A DNA stretch of 64,000 bases, from assembly GCF_950023065.1 (NCBI RefSeq), contig NC_088681.1, forward strand, positions 62,716,836 through 62,780,835, given 5' to 3'. Origin of the DNA: Planococcus citri (taxonomy: Eukaryota; Arthropoda; Insecta; Hemiptera; Pseudococcidae). This document shows, piece by piece, positions 1 to 12,120 of this stretch. The translations under genes and the position numbers were made by a program. The notes under the pieces were generated by a model. That model saw only the letters and a list, made by a program, of their open reading frames with translations. It had not been told where the DNA came from and did no database searches. Positions within the stretch are counted from its first letter, which is position 1. Each line of letters begins with the position of its first letter.

Positions 1-1285
1 AACCTGTCTTCCTTTTGCTATCAATTTGTACACTTGATAAGAAAAGGTGGGAATCAATTCAGACACTTTTTTCATTTTGGGAATCAACTCGCCAACTCCC
101 ATAAAGATCGCCATAAATCCAAGTCACATGAATTACTTCAAGATTTTTCATTCAAGCCTTGAAAAGCAATACTCCACCGACAAACCTTTTGGAAACCATA
201 CTAGGAAATTGCTAGCCTCTGATAATATTGATCCTGTCAACTTGAACGCTATTATAAAGACAGAATTCAGTCATATAAAAACAAAATACTGCCAAATCCT
301 ATCACCTCATACCGTTCAAGCAGGCTTGAAGAAGTAATTTTAGTCAGGATACAAAATAGGCCACGCCTCATTTACCCACAGCAGCTCACTCTTCACAGAA
401 AAATTTCTAAAAAAAATGTCCATGTTACAGTGTAAACATAACGATTCAACACATATTGGACTCGTGTATTCTACACAAATCAGTGATATCCCCTCCCTCA
501 CCAGTCACAAGACTGATGTTCCAAATCCAAATGAAGTATCTACATACAACAATTTTTTAGTTAAAAATATTCTCTTATTAGATGAATTTTCAGAATTTTC
601 AAACCGTCGTTAGAAACACACAACACAAACACCCCCTCCCCGTCTATTGACCCTTCCTTTTACTCTCCCTTCAAAATGTTCATTTCACGTGAATTTTAAA
701 ATTTCAAAACCCCGAAAATCAACGAGACCATGAATTAGGCATAAATGATTTTTTTATTTTGGTTTGAATCTTTTAGGAGGAGTTTTCGTTTCTCTTTCCC
801 AAACCTTTTGTGTCGAAAATGCATCATGATTGAACATCAAAGTACGTCGAAAAAATTGACTTCTACTCGTACCATGGTTTTGATTTTTTTCATTATTGAT
901 TTCCAAAACAGAAGGAGATGTTCGCACGCAAATTAAAATAAATATTTTGAGCTGAAATTTTCAGGATTCATTTTTTACCGAAAAGGGGGCGATAAAATTC
1001 AAAAAAAAAACGATCAAATTGAAATTTTCCGCTCAATTTTTGTTTTTGAATTTTATGGATTCAGAGCCTTCTTTCCACTGTCACTTTTTTGCAAATTAGT
1101 CATATTTTTACATGCTGGCAAAGTTCTCATTTGAACATGTCACACTCGCATTCGAACAATACCAAACAAAATCAAAAAAACACGTTTGAAACCTCCTCCC
1201 CACCTCCCTCCCTCCTCAACTCTTTTAGATTTTTCAAAAAACATCAAACCAAACGAACCATTGTTAATATTTTAATACTCCACTC
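1..1285. other. Left-edge non-coding stretch, no gene recognised
   Basis: AT-rich sequence. An open frame of 96 codons at 47-337 (+) is the longest here. Its product has no motif I recognise, no splice borders and no continuation, so I do not call it a gene. It could be a remnant of a transposon ORF. The rest of the stretch shows only short homopolymer runs. Confidence 0.5.
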
Positions 1286-1847
1286 CAGGGTTGCCACGGT
1301 TTTTCAAAAATTGATCCGGGTCACGGATCACGGATCATAGCTGTAGAAAATGATCCGGATCACGGATCACGGATAACCAAGTAAAAAATGATCCGGATCA
1401 CGGATCACGAATCATGCTTGAAAAAGTGATCCGGCTCACGGATCACAAATCAAATTTCTGCGGATTGTTTTTAAAATGTTTGTTTTCTAAAAAAAACAGT
1501 CAAAATTCGTCATTCATTTAGTAGTAAAAAATCCCAAAATATACCCCTTTTTTCCAAAATTGACCAAAAGTTTTGCTATTTTGAGAAAAAATGAGAAAAA
1601 ATAACATTCTTTTTAGAAAAATTGCTAAAGAAGCACACTTTTTCTCTAAAAATCATCCAAAAAAATGATCCGTGATAGGTGATCCGTAAATGGCAAATTT
1701 AACGGATCACGAATCACGGATCATGGTATAAAAAATGATCCGGATCACGGATCACGGATCTTGCCTGAAAAAATGATCCGGATCACGGATCACAGATCAC
1801 AAAAAGATTGATCCGGATCATTGTTGATCCGGATCGTGGCAACCCTG
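1286..1847. mobile_element. hAT-type MITE built of GATCCGGATCAC repeats
   Basis: The ends are inverted copies of CAGGGTTGCCACG (1286 onward, and its complement ending at 1847). They are flanked by a perfect 8-bp duplication, CTCCACTC, at 1278-1285 and 1848-1855. An 8-bp duplication and a CAGGG terminus are typical of hAT-superfamily transposons. The two subterminal zones consist of many degenerate copies of GATCCGGATCACGGATCAC; the AT-rich centre has none. No transposase is encoded, so the element is non-autonomous. Confidence 0.88.
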
Positions 1848-1855
1848 CTCCACTC

Positions 1856-4800
1856 CCATCAACTTGAAAACAAACAGTTTTTTCGACTTCCATCGAAAAT
1901 ATCAAAAATGGATCCGAAAGAATCAAATCTCAACTTATTTACCTACAAGCTTTTTCTTTCGTGACATGAAAATTTTCAGCCCCATCCTACGCACCACATC
2001 TAAAAATATTTGTCAAACTAGAAAAAAAAACAAAGCCTCGACTTTGCAAACTCCTACACACAAATACCTTCCCAAGCGTCTAATTTAATGCAAAAAAATA
2101 AAAAATAAAAATGAGAAAACAATTTTTCGAAAATTTTGAATATTTTACATAGAAGAATACGCAGAAAGAGTGAGAAAGGGAACTCGATATACATAAATTG
2201 AACGATCAAAACGTCTACTTTTCACTACATTCTTGAGAGGAAAAAAAACCTACTTTACACATTCTTTTCCTTCTTTTTTCAGTTCGGCAATAAACCGAGA
2301 AGTGAAAAAAATAAAAAAATTTATCGCAATATCAAATATCGAATGGGTACATCTTGCGAGATTTCAAATACTTGGCCATCTACCTATACCTTGCTCAACA
2401 TTTTTTTTCTTTTATCTATTCATAAAGTAAGGAGAAGAAAGTAGGTACTGTACAAGTGTACACCTGTTGAAAATATTCGTTGGAAAATTTTTAAAATATA
2501 TTCAGTATTCACCGAGGAAGTGTATTTTTTACAATGAATTAAGTAATCGCATTAAAAGGAAAAGCGCAGAATTTGATTAAGTAATTAATGTTGGTAATTT
2601 TTTCATACGTCATTGCTAAAAATTCATTGACAGAAAAATAAGTAGTGGAAAAATTAAGAAGGTACTGGTTAAAATTGAATAATATTTTGAAAAAAAAAAA
2701 ACAACACAACTTAATCAATTTTAGCATACCCTAAGGATAAGTATGTGCAATGCACATTGCTTGATAAATCGAAAAAAAAAAATTCCAACGTGTAAAAACA
2801 AAACAGACATTTCAACATATTTTTTTTAGGACACGCTGTATAAAATAATTACACGTGGATTCGCACGTGTTCATCAAATCAATAAATAATTATATCTACA
2901 TAAGAAAAAATTGAAAAAAAAATTAAAGAAATACGCGAAGACGAATCGATTATGGGCGAAACATTCCACCAATTAAAACAGTTGCGAGTTGCGGTTTTTA
3001 ATTTTTCTTCAATGAATTATCATTGCATATGTAATTTTTTTTTCACTTACATACACATTTTTCGAAGTACATAATATATTATTTCGGTTAATGCGGTAAA
3101 CGATTTCGTATAGTAAGTATCAAGGTTAACCAGAACTCTATATAATGTGATACAATCATGTGTAAGTTTAGTTGGACTTGTATTTATGAAAATTCCCATT
3201 TGGAATTCCTCGCTTTTATAAAAATAAATATGTTATACATATTATTTACGTAAATAAGAATACCACAAAATAGGTACACTGCAGAGAATCCGGCCCGACG
3301 ACAATTACGAATTTATAGTTAATGATTTTTTTTCTTCAAATTCAAATTTCAAATTCTCGGTTCGTCTGTTAGAATAATTTCAATTCATTAACCATCGTAT
3401 ACCTAACCGCAAATGATTCATTGAACTAGGTGATCGGTTCGGGAATTTATTTTTAGTCGTCATGTCGCGATATTTCGATATTGATGCCAAAAAGGAAGCA
3501 ATTTACATACCAGTAATGTATAAAAATTCATAATCCAATAGCTTTAATAATATGCGGTTGATTAAAACAGTCGAAATATCTGTCTAAATCAGCTATAGGT
3601 AGAGGTATCGATATGCACAGAATGTAAAAAATCGATATTGCTGGTATATGAAACAAACGAATTACCGCGATTACGTGATTAATTTATCGAGGTAATGGAT
3701 GCCAATGAATAAAATCTAATTTTATTGTGCTTTTGATAAAATCCATACCAAATCACCTGTCACTAATTCTATGCAAATTGACGATGAATCGTAAGCCTAA
3801 CTCCCTTTCCCTTCATTCTCTCTTCTTTCAGCCTTCTTTACTTTTTCCCTCTTTTGCCGAATTACTTTCGGTGGAATGGGTAAAAAATAAAAAAAGAGAG
3901 AAATTAAACCTCAAAAATGTATCGCCTAAAAGTACTTTTCCATTTCAAAAAACCTATATTGAAACGACTTCATTCCTATACTCGTCTGTTGAACATGGTA
4001 AATGAAAAATATGTACCTAGTACCTACCTACCAATTTCTTTTCTTTTCAGTTTTGTTTGTTAGGTTTTTTTTCAGTAATATTCAACAATTTGAAGACTTT
4101 TTTCTATAATGCCTGACTTATAAGTAGGTTGCCAAGAATCATAGTTCAATGAAATCTTCAAAATGAGTATACATATTTTTCATTCATGCAGTAAAAAACT
4201 CCTTCAACCTCACCTACATTACAATAGGTGGGTACATAGCTATGCAAGTAAAGAAATGGTGTCGCATAAGTTGCCTAGCCAAAGTTTGGTTTATCTTTGG
4301 AAAAAAGAACCAATCCCTTCGAAAAAAAAGTGAGATTTTGTAATAAAAGTACAAGAAAAAAACTGTCAAAAAATACATGAAAATTCTGAATATGAAAAAT
4401 GGACATAATGTCACAAAAACACAGAAAATTCATGAAAAATGACCATAGGATGCTTCACAAAAATGAAGATAGGTAAATGTAACATGGTAAAACAATATTC
4501 TCAAAATTTTGCACGTATATTGATTATTGAAAACTTGAAAGAAATAACAAAAACTGCCAAAAATCGGAGGCGCCCTAAATCACAGAAAAATATTCCCAAA
4601 AGTAAAAAGCGGCACAAATTGGGGCAAAATTAACGAAATCGAACCTCAAAAATTATGTTATTTACAAAATACTTGGTAAATTTGTGGGTATGAAAATCAA
4701 ACGAATTGTCGAAAAATATTTGTGAATCATTGCAAATAATATTGAAAAAAATTGTACGAAAAATTGATGAAACGTTGTCAAAAATTCAAACCAAAATCGT

Positions 4801-5930
4801 CAAAAAATTGTACCAACATATTTTGAACTCATCAGAAACAGAAAAGTGCCACTAAGCGACAACTGGAAACATTGAAGTACGCCAAAAGTATGAAAAAAAA
4901 AAAACCAAAAAAGTACCCAAAATAAAATTAAATTAAATGGCTATTGAATAACAAAATGGCGAATAAAATGCCCTAATAAAATTGAACATGAACAAAGCTA
5001 TCGAAAAATTCACCCAAGTACTAACACAAAATCTGTGAAAAATGATTTCAAACTTGAAAAAATGACAATCAAATTGTGTGAAAATTCAAGAAAAATGACT
5101 TGAAATTTACGAAGTAACAACATGAAAAGTTGATCAAATGGGGAGAAATTAAGCTGAAAATACGAGAAAATCATATAATTTCCTAAAAGTGAACACGAAT
5201 TTCAAAAAATTACGAAAAATTGGTTAAAGAAAATAAAAAAAGGTGTTTAAAAGTGCGACAATCAAGTGAAAGTACATACAAAAAAACACATTGAAAGTGA
5301 TTCCAAGGTGTCTACTCGTATTATTTTTAGCAAGCCATTTCCTCTGACTTTTCCAAGTTTTCCAGCACATTTTTTCCAAATTTCTAAATCGCATAAAAAC
5401 AAACCCAAGTTTTCAGAAATTGTGCACAAAATTATTAAAAATCGAATAAAGTTAATTCAATCGTGAAAAATGACCAAAAATTTGAGGAAAAAATGGAAAA
5501 AAGAACTCAAAAATGAGAAAACTTATTTTTAAAAATGATTTTAAAAAAATGAATAATTCAGCGAAATTCTCCAGAATTTTCTATAACTTGGCGAAAACTA
5601 CATTGAAAATAAATAAAAAACAATTCGGAAATAATTGATAAAATTGCCTGAAACGTGTAAAAATTTATGTAGGTAGGTACTTAAAAACCGTTAAAACTAA
5701 GTATTCAAAAACCATGACAATCGTCAATAAAAATAAACCAAACATCGATTAAAATCACCAAATTTTCTCAAAATGTCCAAAAATTCATCTAAATGAACGT
5801 AAAAATTGATTCAAATGGATTGCTAAAAATTAACCAAAAGTTGTGAAAAATGATTAAAATTCTGCAAAGTTGCATGAAACTTGATTTAAGATTTTAAAAA
5901 CCAACATGAAAAAGTTGAAAACAAAATAAA
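1856..5930. other. AT-rich intergenic or intronic DNA, no gene seen
   Basis: No exon with convincing splice borders and coding character was found. From about 4430 to 5930 the + strand is strongly A-rich, a loose succession of words such as AAAAATTGA and GAAAAATGACC, which looks like a decayed low-complexity repeat. Similar tracts recur at 8190-9300, 38.3-40.3 kb and 61.4-62.6 kb. Confidence 0.5.
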
Positions 5931-5932
5931 TA

Positions 5933-8184
5933 GTCCGGCATATGACAATAGGAGTAATTGCCCCCCCCCCTGATCCTCTGGGACCACTTTTTTCTTAAAG
6001 GGGACATCCGAAGGAACATTTAAAGCAAACTTGCCCAAAAAAAGTTGGCATTACTCCCAAAATGGCGGCCATTTTGGTTGACAGGTCAGCCGAAATCGCA
6101 AATTTTGTGTTTCAACATAAGACTTGCGCGAAATTTTTTAAAACTTACAAAGATAGATCGAAAGATCATGCAAAAATTTATCACCTGTGAAAATTACAAG
6201 TGCTACAGTGCGTTTTTCGATTTTTGGTGAATTTTTGAAAATCCAATTTAGACCAAAAATGAGGGAAAAAATCAAAATTATACCAAATTGACCAAGAAAA
6301 CTGAAACTTGCGATATACCCTATTTTCGACATGCCAAATATCGATTGAAAACGGTTTCAACCCGTTTTGGAGCCTCCAGCAGATTTTTGAAACTTTAAAT
6401 TTTCACAAAATTTCATCAAATGGGGATGGAAAGCTGAAATTTTCTCTATACATTCCAATTTCAACAACCTCTGAAGACGACTTCAGGTGGATTCAAGACA
6501 TTTTAGAGCCTTCAGCGACTTTTTTGAAAATTACTGGAGCCTCTAGTAGATTTTTGAAACTTGAAATTCCCGCAACATTAATTTTATCTTTTTTTTTTGG
6601 AGTTGGCAAGCTGAAATTTACTTCCCAGACTACGTGGTGGTTTTAAATGGTTTTGAAGCTTCCAGCTACTTTTAGGGAATTTCAATTTTCCAAAAAAAAC
6701 GCCATACAACCTTTCAAAAAGTCGCTGGAGGCTCCGAAACGACTTGAAATCCACCAGCAGTCAACTTCGGAGCGTATTGCAATTATTTTTCAGAATGAAT
6801 TTCGACTCTCCATTTCAGTTTGATGAAATTTTGGAGAAATTTCAAGTTGAAAAAATCTACTGGAGGCTCCAGTAATTTTCAAAAAAGTCGCTGGAGGTTC
6901 TAAAATGACTTGAATCCACCTGAAGTCGTCTTCAGAGGTTGTTAAAATTGGAATGTAGAGTAAATTTCAGCTTTCCATTTTCATTTGAAGAGTGATATTC
7001 CAAAACTCGCTTTGTCCATTTTCACAACTTTTCAGGAAAGAGGAAAAACAGTTTCCCTTTAAACAGGTAAATTGGCTTTTTAGGCAAGTTTAGCACTTTA
7101 TTTGGGTGGATTTATGAGGTAGGAGTGAAGGCATACACTTTATCCACTAAATACTGTTGAAAAAAATGTCAATAAAAATGGACAAAGCGCGTTTAGGAAC
7201 ATTATTTTTTTAAAATTTTTTAGTGAATTGGCTATTTAGGTGAGTTTAACACCTTATTTTGGCAGGTTGATGATGTAGGAATGTGAGTTAATACCTTTTT
7301 CTACCAGGTACCGCTGAAAAACGCACTTTGATAAAAATGGACAAAGCGAGTTTTGGAATATCACTCTTCATTTGATGAAATTTTGTGAAAATTTATAGCT
7401 TCAAAAATCTGCTGGAGGCTTCAGGAATTTTCAAAAAAGCGCTGGAGGTTCTAAAATGACTTGAATCCACCTGAATAGTCGTCTACAGAGGTTGTTAAAA
7501 TTGGAATGTAGAGCAAATTTCATGCTTCCATCTTCATTTGATGAGATTTTGTAAAAATTTATAGTTTCAAAAATCTGCTGGAGGCTTCAGGAATTTTCAA
7601 AAAAGCGCTGGAGGCTCCAAAACGACTTGAAATTCACCTGCAGTACTTCGTAGCGTATAGAAATTAGTTTTTAGAATTAATTTCAGCTTTACAACTCTAA
7701 TTTGTTGGAATTTTGTGGGAATATCGAGTTTCAAAAATCTGCTGAAGGCTCCAGGACTGCTCAAAACGGGTTGAAACCGTTTTCAATAGATATTTGGCAT
7801 GTCGAAAATAGGATATAGCCCAAATTTCAGCTTTCTTGGTCAATTTGCTAAAATTTTGATTTTTTCCCTCATTTTTGGGCTAAATTCGATTTTCAAAAAT
7901 TCACCAAAAATCGAAAAACGCACCTTAGCACTTGAAATTTTGACAGGTGATAAATTTTTGCATGATCTTTCGATCTATCTTTGTAAGTTTTTATTTTGAA
8001 ACGCAAAATCTGGGATTTCGGCTGACAAGTCAACCAAAATGGCCGCCATTTTGTAAGTAAAGCCAACTTTTTTTTGGGCAAGTTTGCTTTAAAATGTTCC
8101 TTAGGATGTCCCCTTTAGAAAAAGGTTGTCCCGGAGGATCGGCGGGGGGGGGGTGCAATTACTCCTATTGTCATAAGCCGGAAC
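5933..8184. mobile_element. Foldback transposon, family P, copy 1
   Basis: A 2.25-kb inverted-repeat element. Left terminus GTCCGGCATATGACAATAGG; the right terminus is its complement with one extra base (GCCGGAAC). It is flanked by TA on both sides (5931-5932, 8185-8186), as in Tc1/mariner-type insertion. About 30 bp inside each end is a C or G homopolymer. The arms then read inward as mirror images and contain repeated blocks centred on the palindrome CTGGAGGCTCCAG. No transposase frame is visible. It is interrupted by the nested element at 6989-7367. Confidence 0.85.
6989..7367. mobile_element. Nested 8-bp-TSD MITE inside family P copy 1
   Basis: The ends are inverted copies of AGAGTGATATTCCAAAAC followed by TCGCTTTGTCC. 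A perfect 8-bp duplication of host element sequence, TCATTTGA, flanks it at 6981-6988 and 7368-7375. It is non-coding. A relative with similar termini sits in family P copy 2 at 29636-30184. The duplication length suggests the hAT superfamily. Confidence 0.88.
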
Positions 8185-8186
8185 TA

Positions 8187-9477
8187 TCGTCATCAAATAT
8201 GATAAAAACTGAGTAAAATTGAAATGTACTGCCCAATGTTAAAGATTCTGTTGTATTTTTAATCAAATTTTGATTAAAAATACGAAAAAAACTCCTAGAC
8301 AATGATTGAAAAATACGAGTAATGTATAAAAAGAACGTAAAATGCACAAAACAAAAACAGAGGAAAAATCAATCAACATTAGAAGAGCTTGCGGAAAAAA
8401 CCGAGGAGGGCCAACATTTTTCAGACAAAACTAATCCAAAAAATATGAATCAAAATTTTTTATTTAGGTACTGGGGTTTTTCCCTTGGCCAAGGCCCTTC
8501 ATATAGAATCTTGAAAAATTAAGAAAAAATTGATATCATCTAAATACGACATTACGAAGTTCGTTGAAAATGATCCAACTATTGGAGAAAATCATCAAAA
8601 TTGCGTTGAATTAGACAAAAATAGCCCTGAATTTTAGAACAATTAATCAAAAGTGTGTAGTTTCCAAAAAAAAGCTTCAAAATAGGCAGGAAACATCGAA
8701 ATTGTAAGAAACATTAAAAAAAATTGCATAGGTAATGTTTACTAAAAAAACAGCCAGCCTCGTTGATATAAAAATCTTTGAAAGTGAGGAAAAAATTAAT
8801 TCAATATTAGAAAAGTAGTTAAATATACTAAACTGCATGAAAGAGCATTGATTGCTTAAAATTTTTTAAAAAACCGCTCAAGATATTAGAAAATCTCAGA
8901 AAAAAACTTAAAAATAAAAAATTGTATGAATTACTATATGTAAAGTAACAGGCAAAAAATCAGCCAACGACGACGTATGAAAAAATGTGTAAAAGTCGCA
9001 AGAAAATAGTATGAAATCATGAAAATATATCGTCAAAATTATTAAACAAAACTAAAAAAAACTTGCTCAGAATTTTCAGGAAATTAGCTGAAATTTCATA
9101 AAAATGATTGAAAAAATGATGTATAAAACGGCAAAAATTGATGGGGAGGGCGGGTAGGCAAAGTCTACGATGTTGATACAAATTCAAAAGGACTGAAAAT
9201 GAAGTGGCAACTTGATTGCTTCTAATTCGAAAGTGCTATAAATTCAAATATTCGACTATATATAATCAAAGAATTTCGAAAATTTCAAAATGGCGTGAGG
9301 CATATAGTTTGTGAGTGGGGGGGGGGGTTAGGATGCTACGCTCAAAAATCTATTTTTAATTTTTCTTGTTATGTTTTTCAAGGTACAGAGTTCAAATACC
9401 CACTTATTTTTCGCAATGGTTTCCCCAATAGCTTTAATTACTCATCAATTTAGATATTAAATTATTTCAGCAATTCA
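8187..9477. other. A-rich degenerate tract, no gene seen
   Basis: A continuation of the A-skewed low-complexity DNA seen at 4430-5930, with a G homopolymer near 9320. No exon borders, RNA gene or mobile-element termini were recognised. Confidence 0.5.
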
Positions 9478-9481
9478 TCAA

Positions 9482-10874
9482 GGGTCATTCCACGTCAATT
9501 GGACCAAGAAGTGGTAGGTGGGTTCGGCGATTTTTTTGAAATTTTTCCTGTGGAAAGACCTTCCGAAGGGATGACCAATGGCGTAAATCGCAGCCCTCTA
9601 GCCCATTTTTAACAGCAGTCAGGGGGTGTCAAAGTTTTTAGTGAAGCTAAAATATCATCCATTTCAGCATTGGATTACTCGATAACCGCGATACCAACCA
9701 AAATGGAACTTTTCCCCATAGTTAGAGGTTTTGAAAGGCTTTTTGGTGATATCATAAAAATCAGTGTTGCCACTTTTTTTCGTACAAAAAATTAGCTCAA
9801 AAAGTTTCAAAACGTAGGTTTCATATCGTTCCGACTCCCAAAAATTCTGAAAAAAATATATTATGGACAACTGTTCATGTTGAACAACATATTAAAAAAT
9901 TGGGATGGTAACTTGTAACAAAGTCGATTTTAAAAAATTCTAAGTTTGCGAAAAAATGCGATTTTTTGATTTAAAACATGAAAAAAAGTTTTGATCGGTA
10001 AAGTTGACCTATTTGACTCCTATTTTTACGTATCTGTTGAAAAAGTTGAAAAATCCCTTCACTCGGTGAAATGAACTCATCACAAAAAAATCAAAATTCA
10101 AAAAAATTCAAAAAAAAAGCAAATTTCATTTTTTTTGCTGTGAGTGAGATTTTTATCAACTTTTTCATGAAATACGTCAGAAAGTGGTCAAAATAAGACA
10201 ACTGAATAAATTTAAACTTTTTTTGATGTTTGAAATTGAAAATTGAATTTTTTCGAATTTTGATTTTTTTGTGATGACTTTATTTTATTGAGTGAAAGGG
10301 GTTTTTTCAACTTTTTCAACAGATACGTAAAAATAGGTGTCAAATAGGTCAACTTTACCGATCAAAACTTTTTTTCATGTTTTAAATCAAAAAATCGCAT
10401 TTTTTCGTAAACTTTAAATTTTTTTAAATCGACTTTGTTACAAGTTACCATCCCAATTTTTAAATATGTTGTTCAGTATGAACAATTGTCCATAATATAT
10501 TTTTTTCAGAATTTTTAAGAGTCGGAACGATATGAAACCTACGTTTTGAAACTTTTTGAGCTAATTTTTTGTACGAAAAAAAGTGGCAACACTGATTTTT
10601 ATGATATCACCAAAAAGCCTTTCAAAACCTCTAACTATGGGAAAAAGTTCCATTTTGGTTGGTATCGCGGTTATCGAGTAATCCAATGCTGAAATGGATG
10701 ATATTTTAGCTTCACTGAAAACTTTGACACCCCCTGGCTGCCTTTAAGAATGGGCTAGAGGGCTGCGATTTGCGCCATTGGTCATCCCTTCGGAAGGTCT
10801 TTCCACAGGAAAAATTTCAAAAAAATCGCCGAACCCACCTACCACTTTTTGGTCCAGTTGACGTGGAATGACCC
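9482..10874. mobile_element. Foldback transposon with GGGTCATTCC ends and 4-bp TSD
   Basis: A 1393-bp palindromic element whose arms are each roughly 640 bp. Termini are GGGTCATTCCACGTCAA on the left and its complement on the right, flanked by the 4-bp duplication TCAA (9478-9481 and 10875-10878). The two arms agree closely over landmarks such as the stretch around 9530-9600 and its mirror at 10740-10830. Open frames inside are mirror images of each other, as expected for a palindrome, and are not genes. The same termini occur on the element at 20028-21563. Confidence 0.85.
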
Positions 10875-10948
10875 TCAATCTAATTTCAAAATTAGACAAA
10901 TATCTCAATCTAAAACTACTAATATAAAAACAACGCAAAAAAACTTAC

Positions 10949-11012
10949 CAAAACTCGATGAATTTTCAGCAAATCGTTGACCCCGGAATCCAGCCATCCG
11001 TTCATTTCGCAT
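10949..11012 (-). CDS. Candidate first coding exon of an unidentified gene
   Basis: On the - strand this 64-nt segment is preceded by a good acceptor (pyrimidine-rich, ending TTTCAG) and followed by a consensus donor GTAAGT. One frame starts with ATG at 11005 and reads MNGWLDSGVNDLLKIHRVL to the donor in phase 0, with mixed, protein-like composition. A possible 16-nt exon with a TTTCAG acceptor and a GTAAGT donor lies upstream at 11814-11799. Joined to this exon it would place an in-frame TGA before the ATG, as in a 5' UTR. I cannot name the product and found no downstream exon to the left, so the call rests on splice sites and composition alone. Confidence 0.35.
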
Positions 11013-12089
11013 CTGAAATTAAAATAATAATTATAACGTTCGAATTATTCCGTCAACAAAGATTCCCATCAAAGGAGGAAAAAAAGTCGACAGTTTGTCG
11101 AACCACGAGGGACAGAGAAAGGAGGAGAGGTCATCATAATGATAATTAAAAATAGTCACTACGCTATTAAAGTAACATAAGTAACACGAGCTCGCGATGA
11201 AATCTCTCCAAAACCATTACAATTCTGCAAATTCCATTACAGATTGAACCCTTAAAACACGAGGAAAAAAAATACCTACCTAGTACGTAATGAAGAGTAC
11301 ACAGTACATACATGTGTGCGATCCGAGATGAGAAAATTAATTCCAGCAAAAAGCTTATCTCGTGTGGTTTGCAGCAAAACAAACCAAATATTCGAGCCTG
11401 TTATACGAAAGGGAATATAGCTTTTATATACGTATCTAAGATGTTAATATCTCAATTCTGGCGATGGTTTTCTCGGAGTTGAACGTCGAGTGGATGCGCA
11501 CACACATAACAATAAAGAGGCAAATTAATTCTCGATTAATTAAATTCATATACACATATGAGCTGCATTCTATACGTTCTCTTATATGAGAGTATAAGAA
11601 GAGTACATGTCGAGGGTGAATGTGAGTCGGAAATTTACTCGACATTTGAATACAACAATGTTTCGACTGCGGTGCTATAAGAGCAGAGGTAAACAAATAG
11701 TTTCCAAGTATTTCGCACAGGTGAATGAATGAACAAAGGATAGAATAAGTCTGCGAGTAGGTACATAGCAGGCACCTATTATGAACCAATCAACTTACCA
11801 ACTCGAGAGATACCCTGAAAAACATTTAGATCGATAATCGAGCCAGACTCGAGACAATTAATTAATAAATCCCGACACGTGAAACTGCCATAAAAAGCCT
11901 GACTCGTCGAATGTGGAAACCCCCCTTCATTTTCGAACGCAAAATGATTATTTTTTGCAAAAATATCGACATGTAAACGTCACGTTATAAATCAATTCGC
12001 CATCGAAATAATAGGTACCATCTGATATATTTCATTATACCCAACGTTCCAATTAAACCAATCTCTCGTCAACGTTTAAACGATACGAT

Positions 12090-12120
<31 letters not shown>

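Noticed and set aside
47..337. 96-codon open frame at the left edge
   Set aside because: No motif, no splice context and no recognisable relative; a frame this long is not remarkable in 64 kb.
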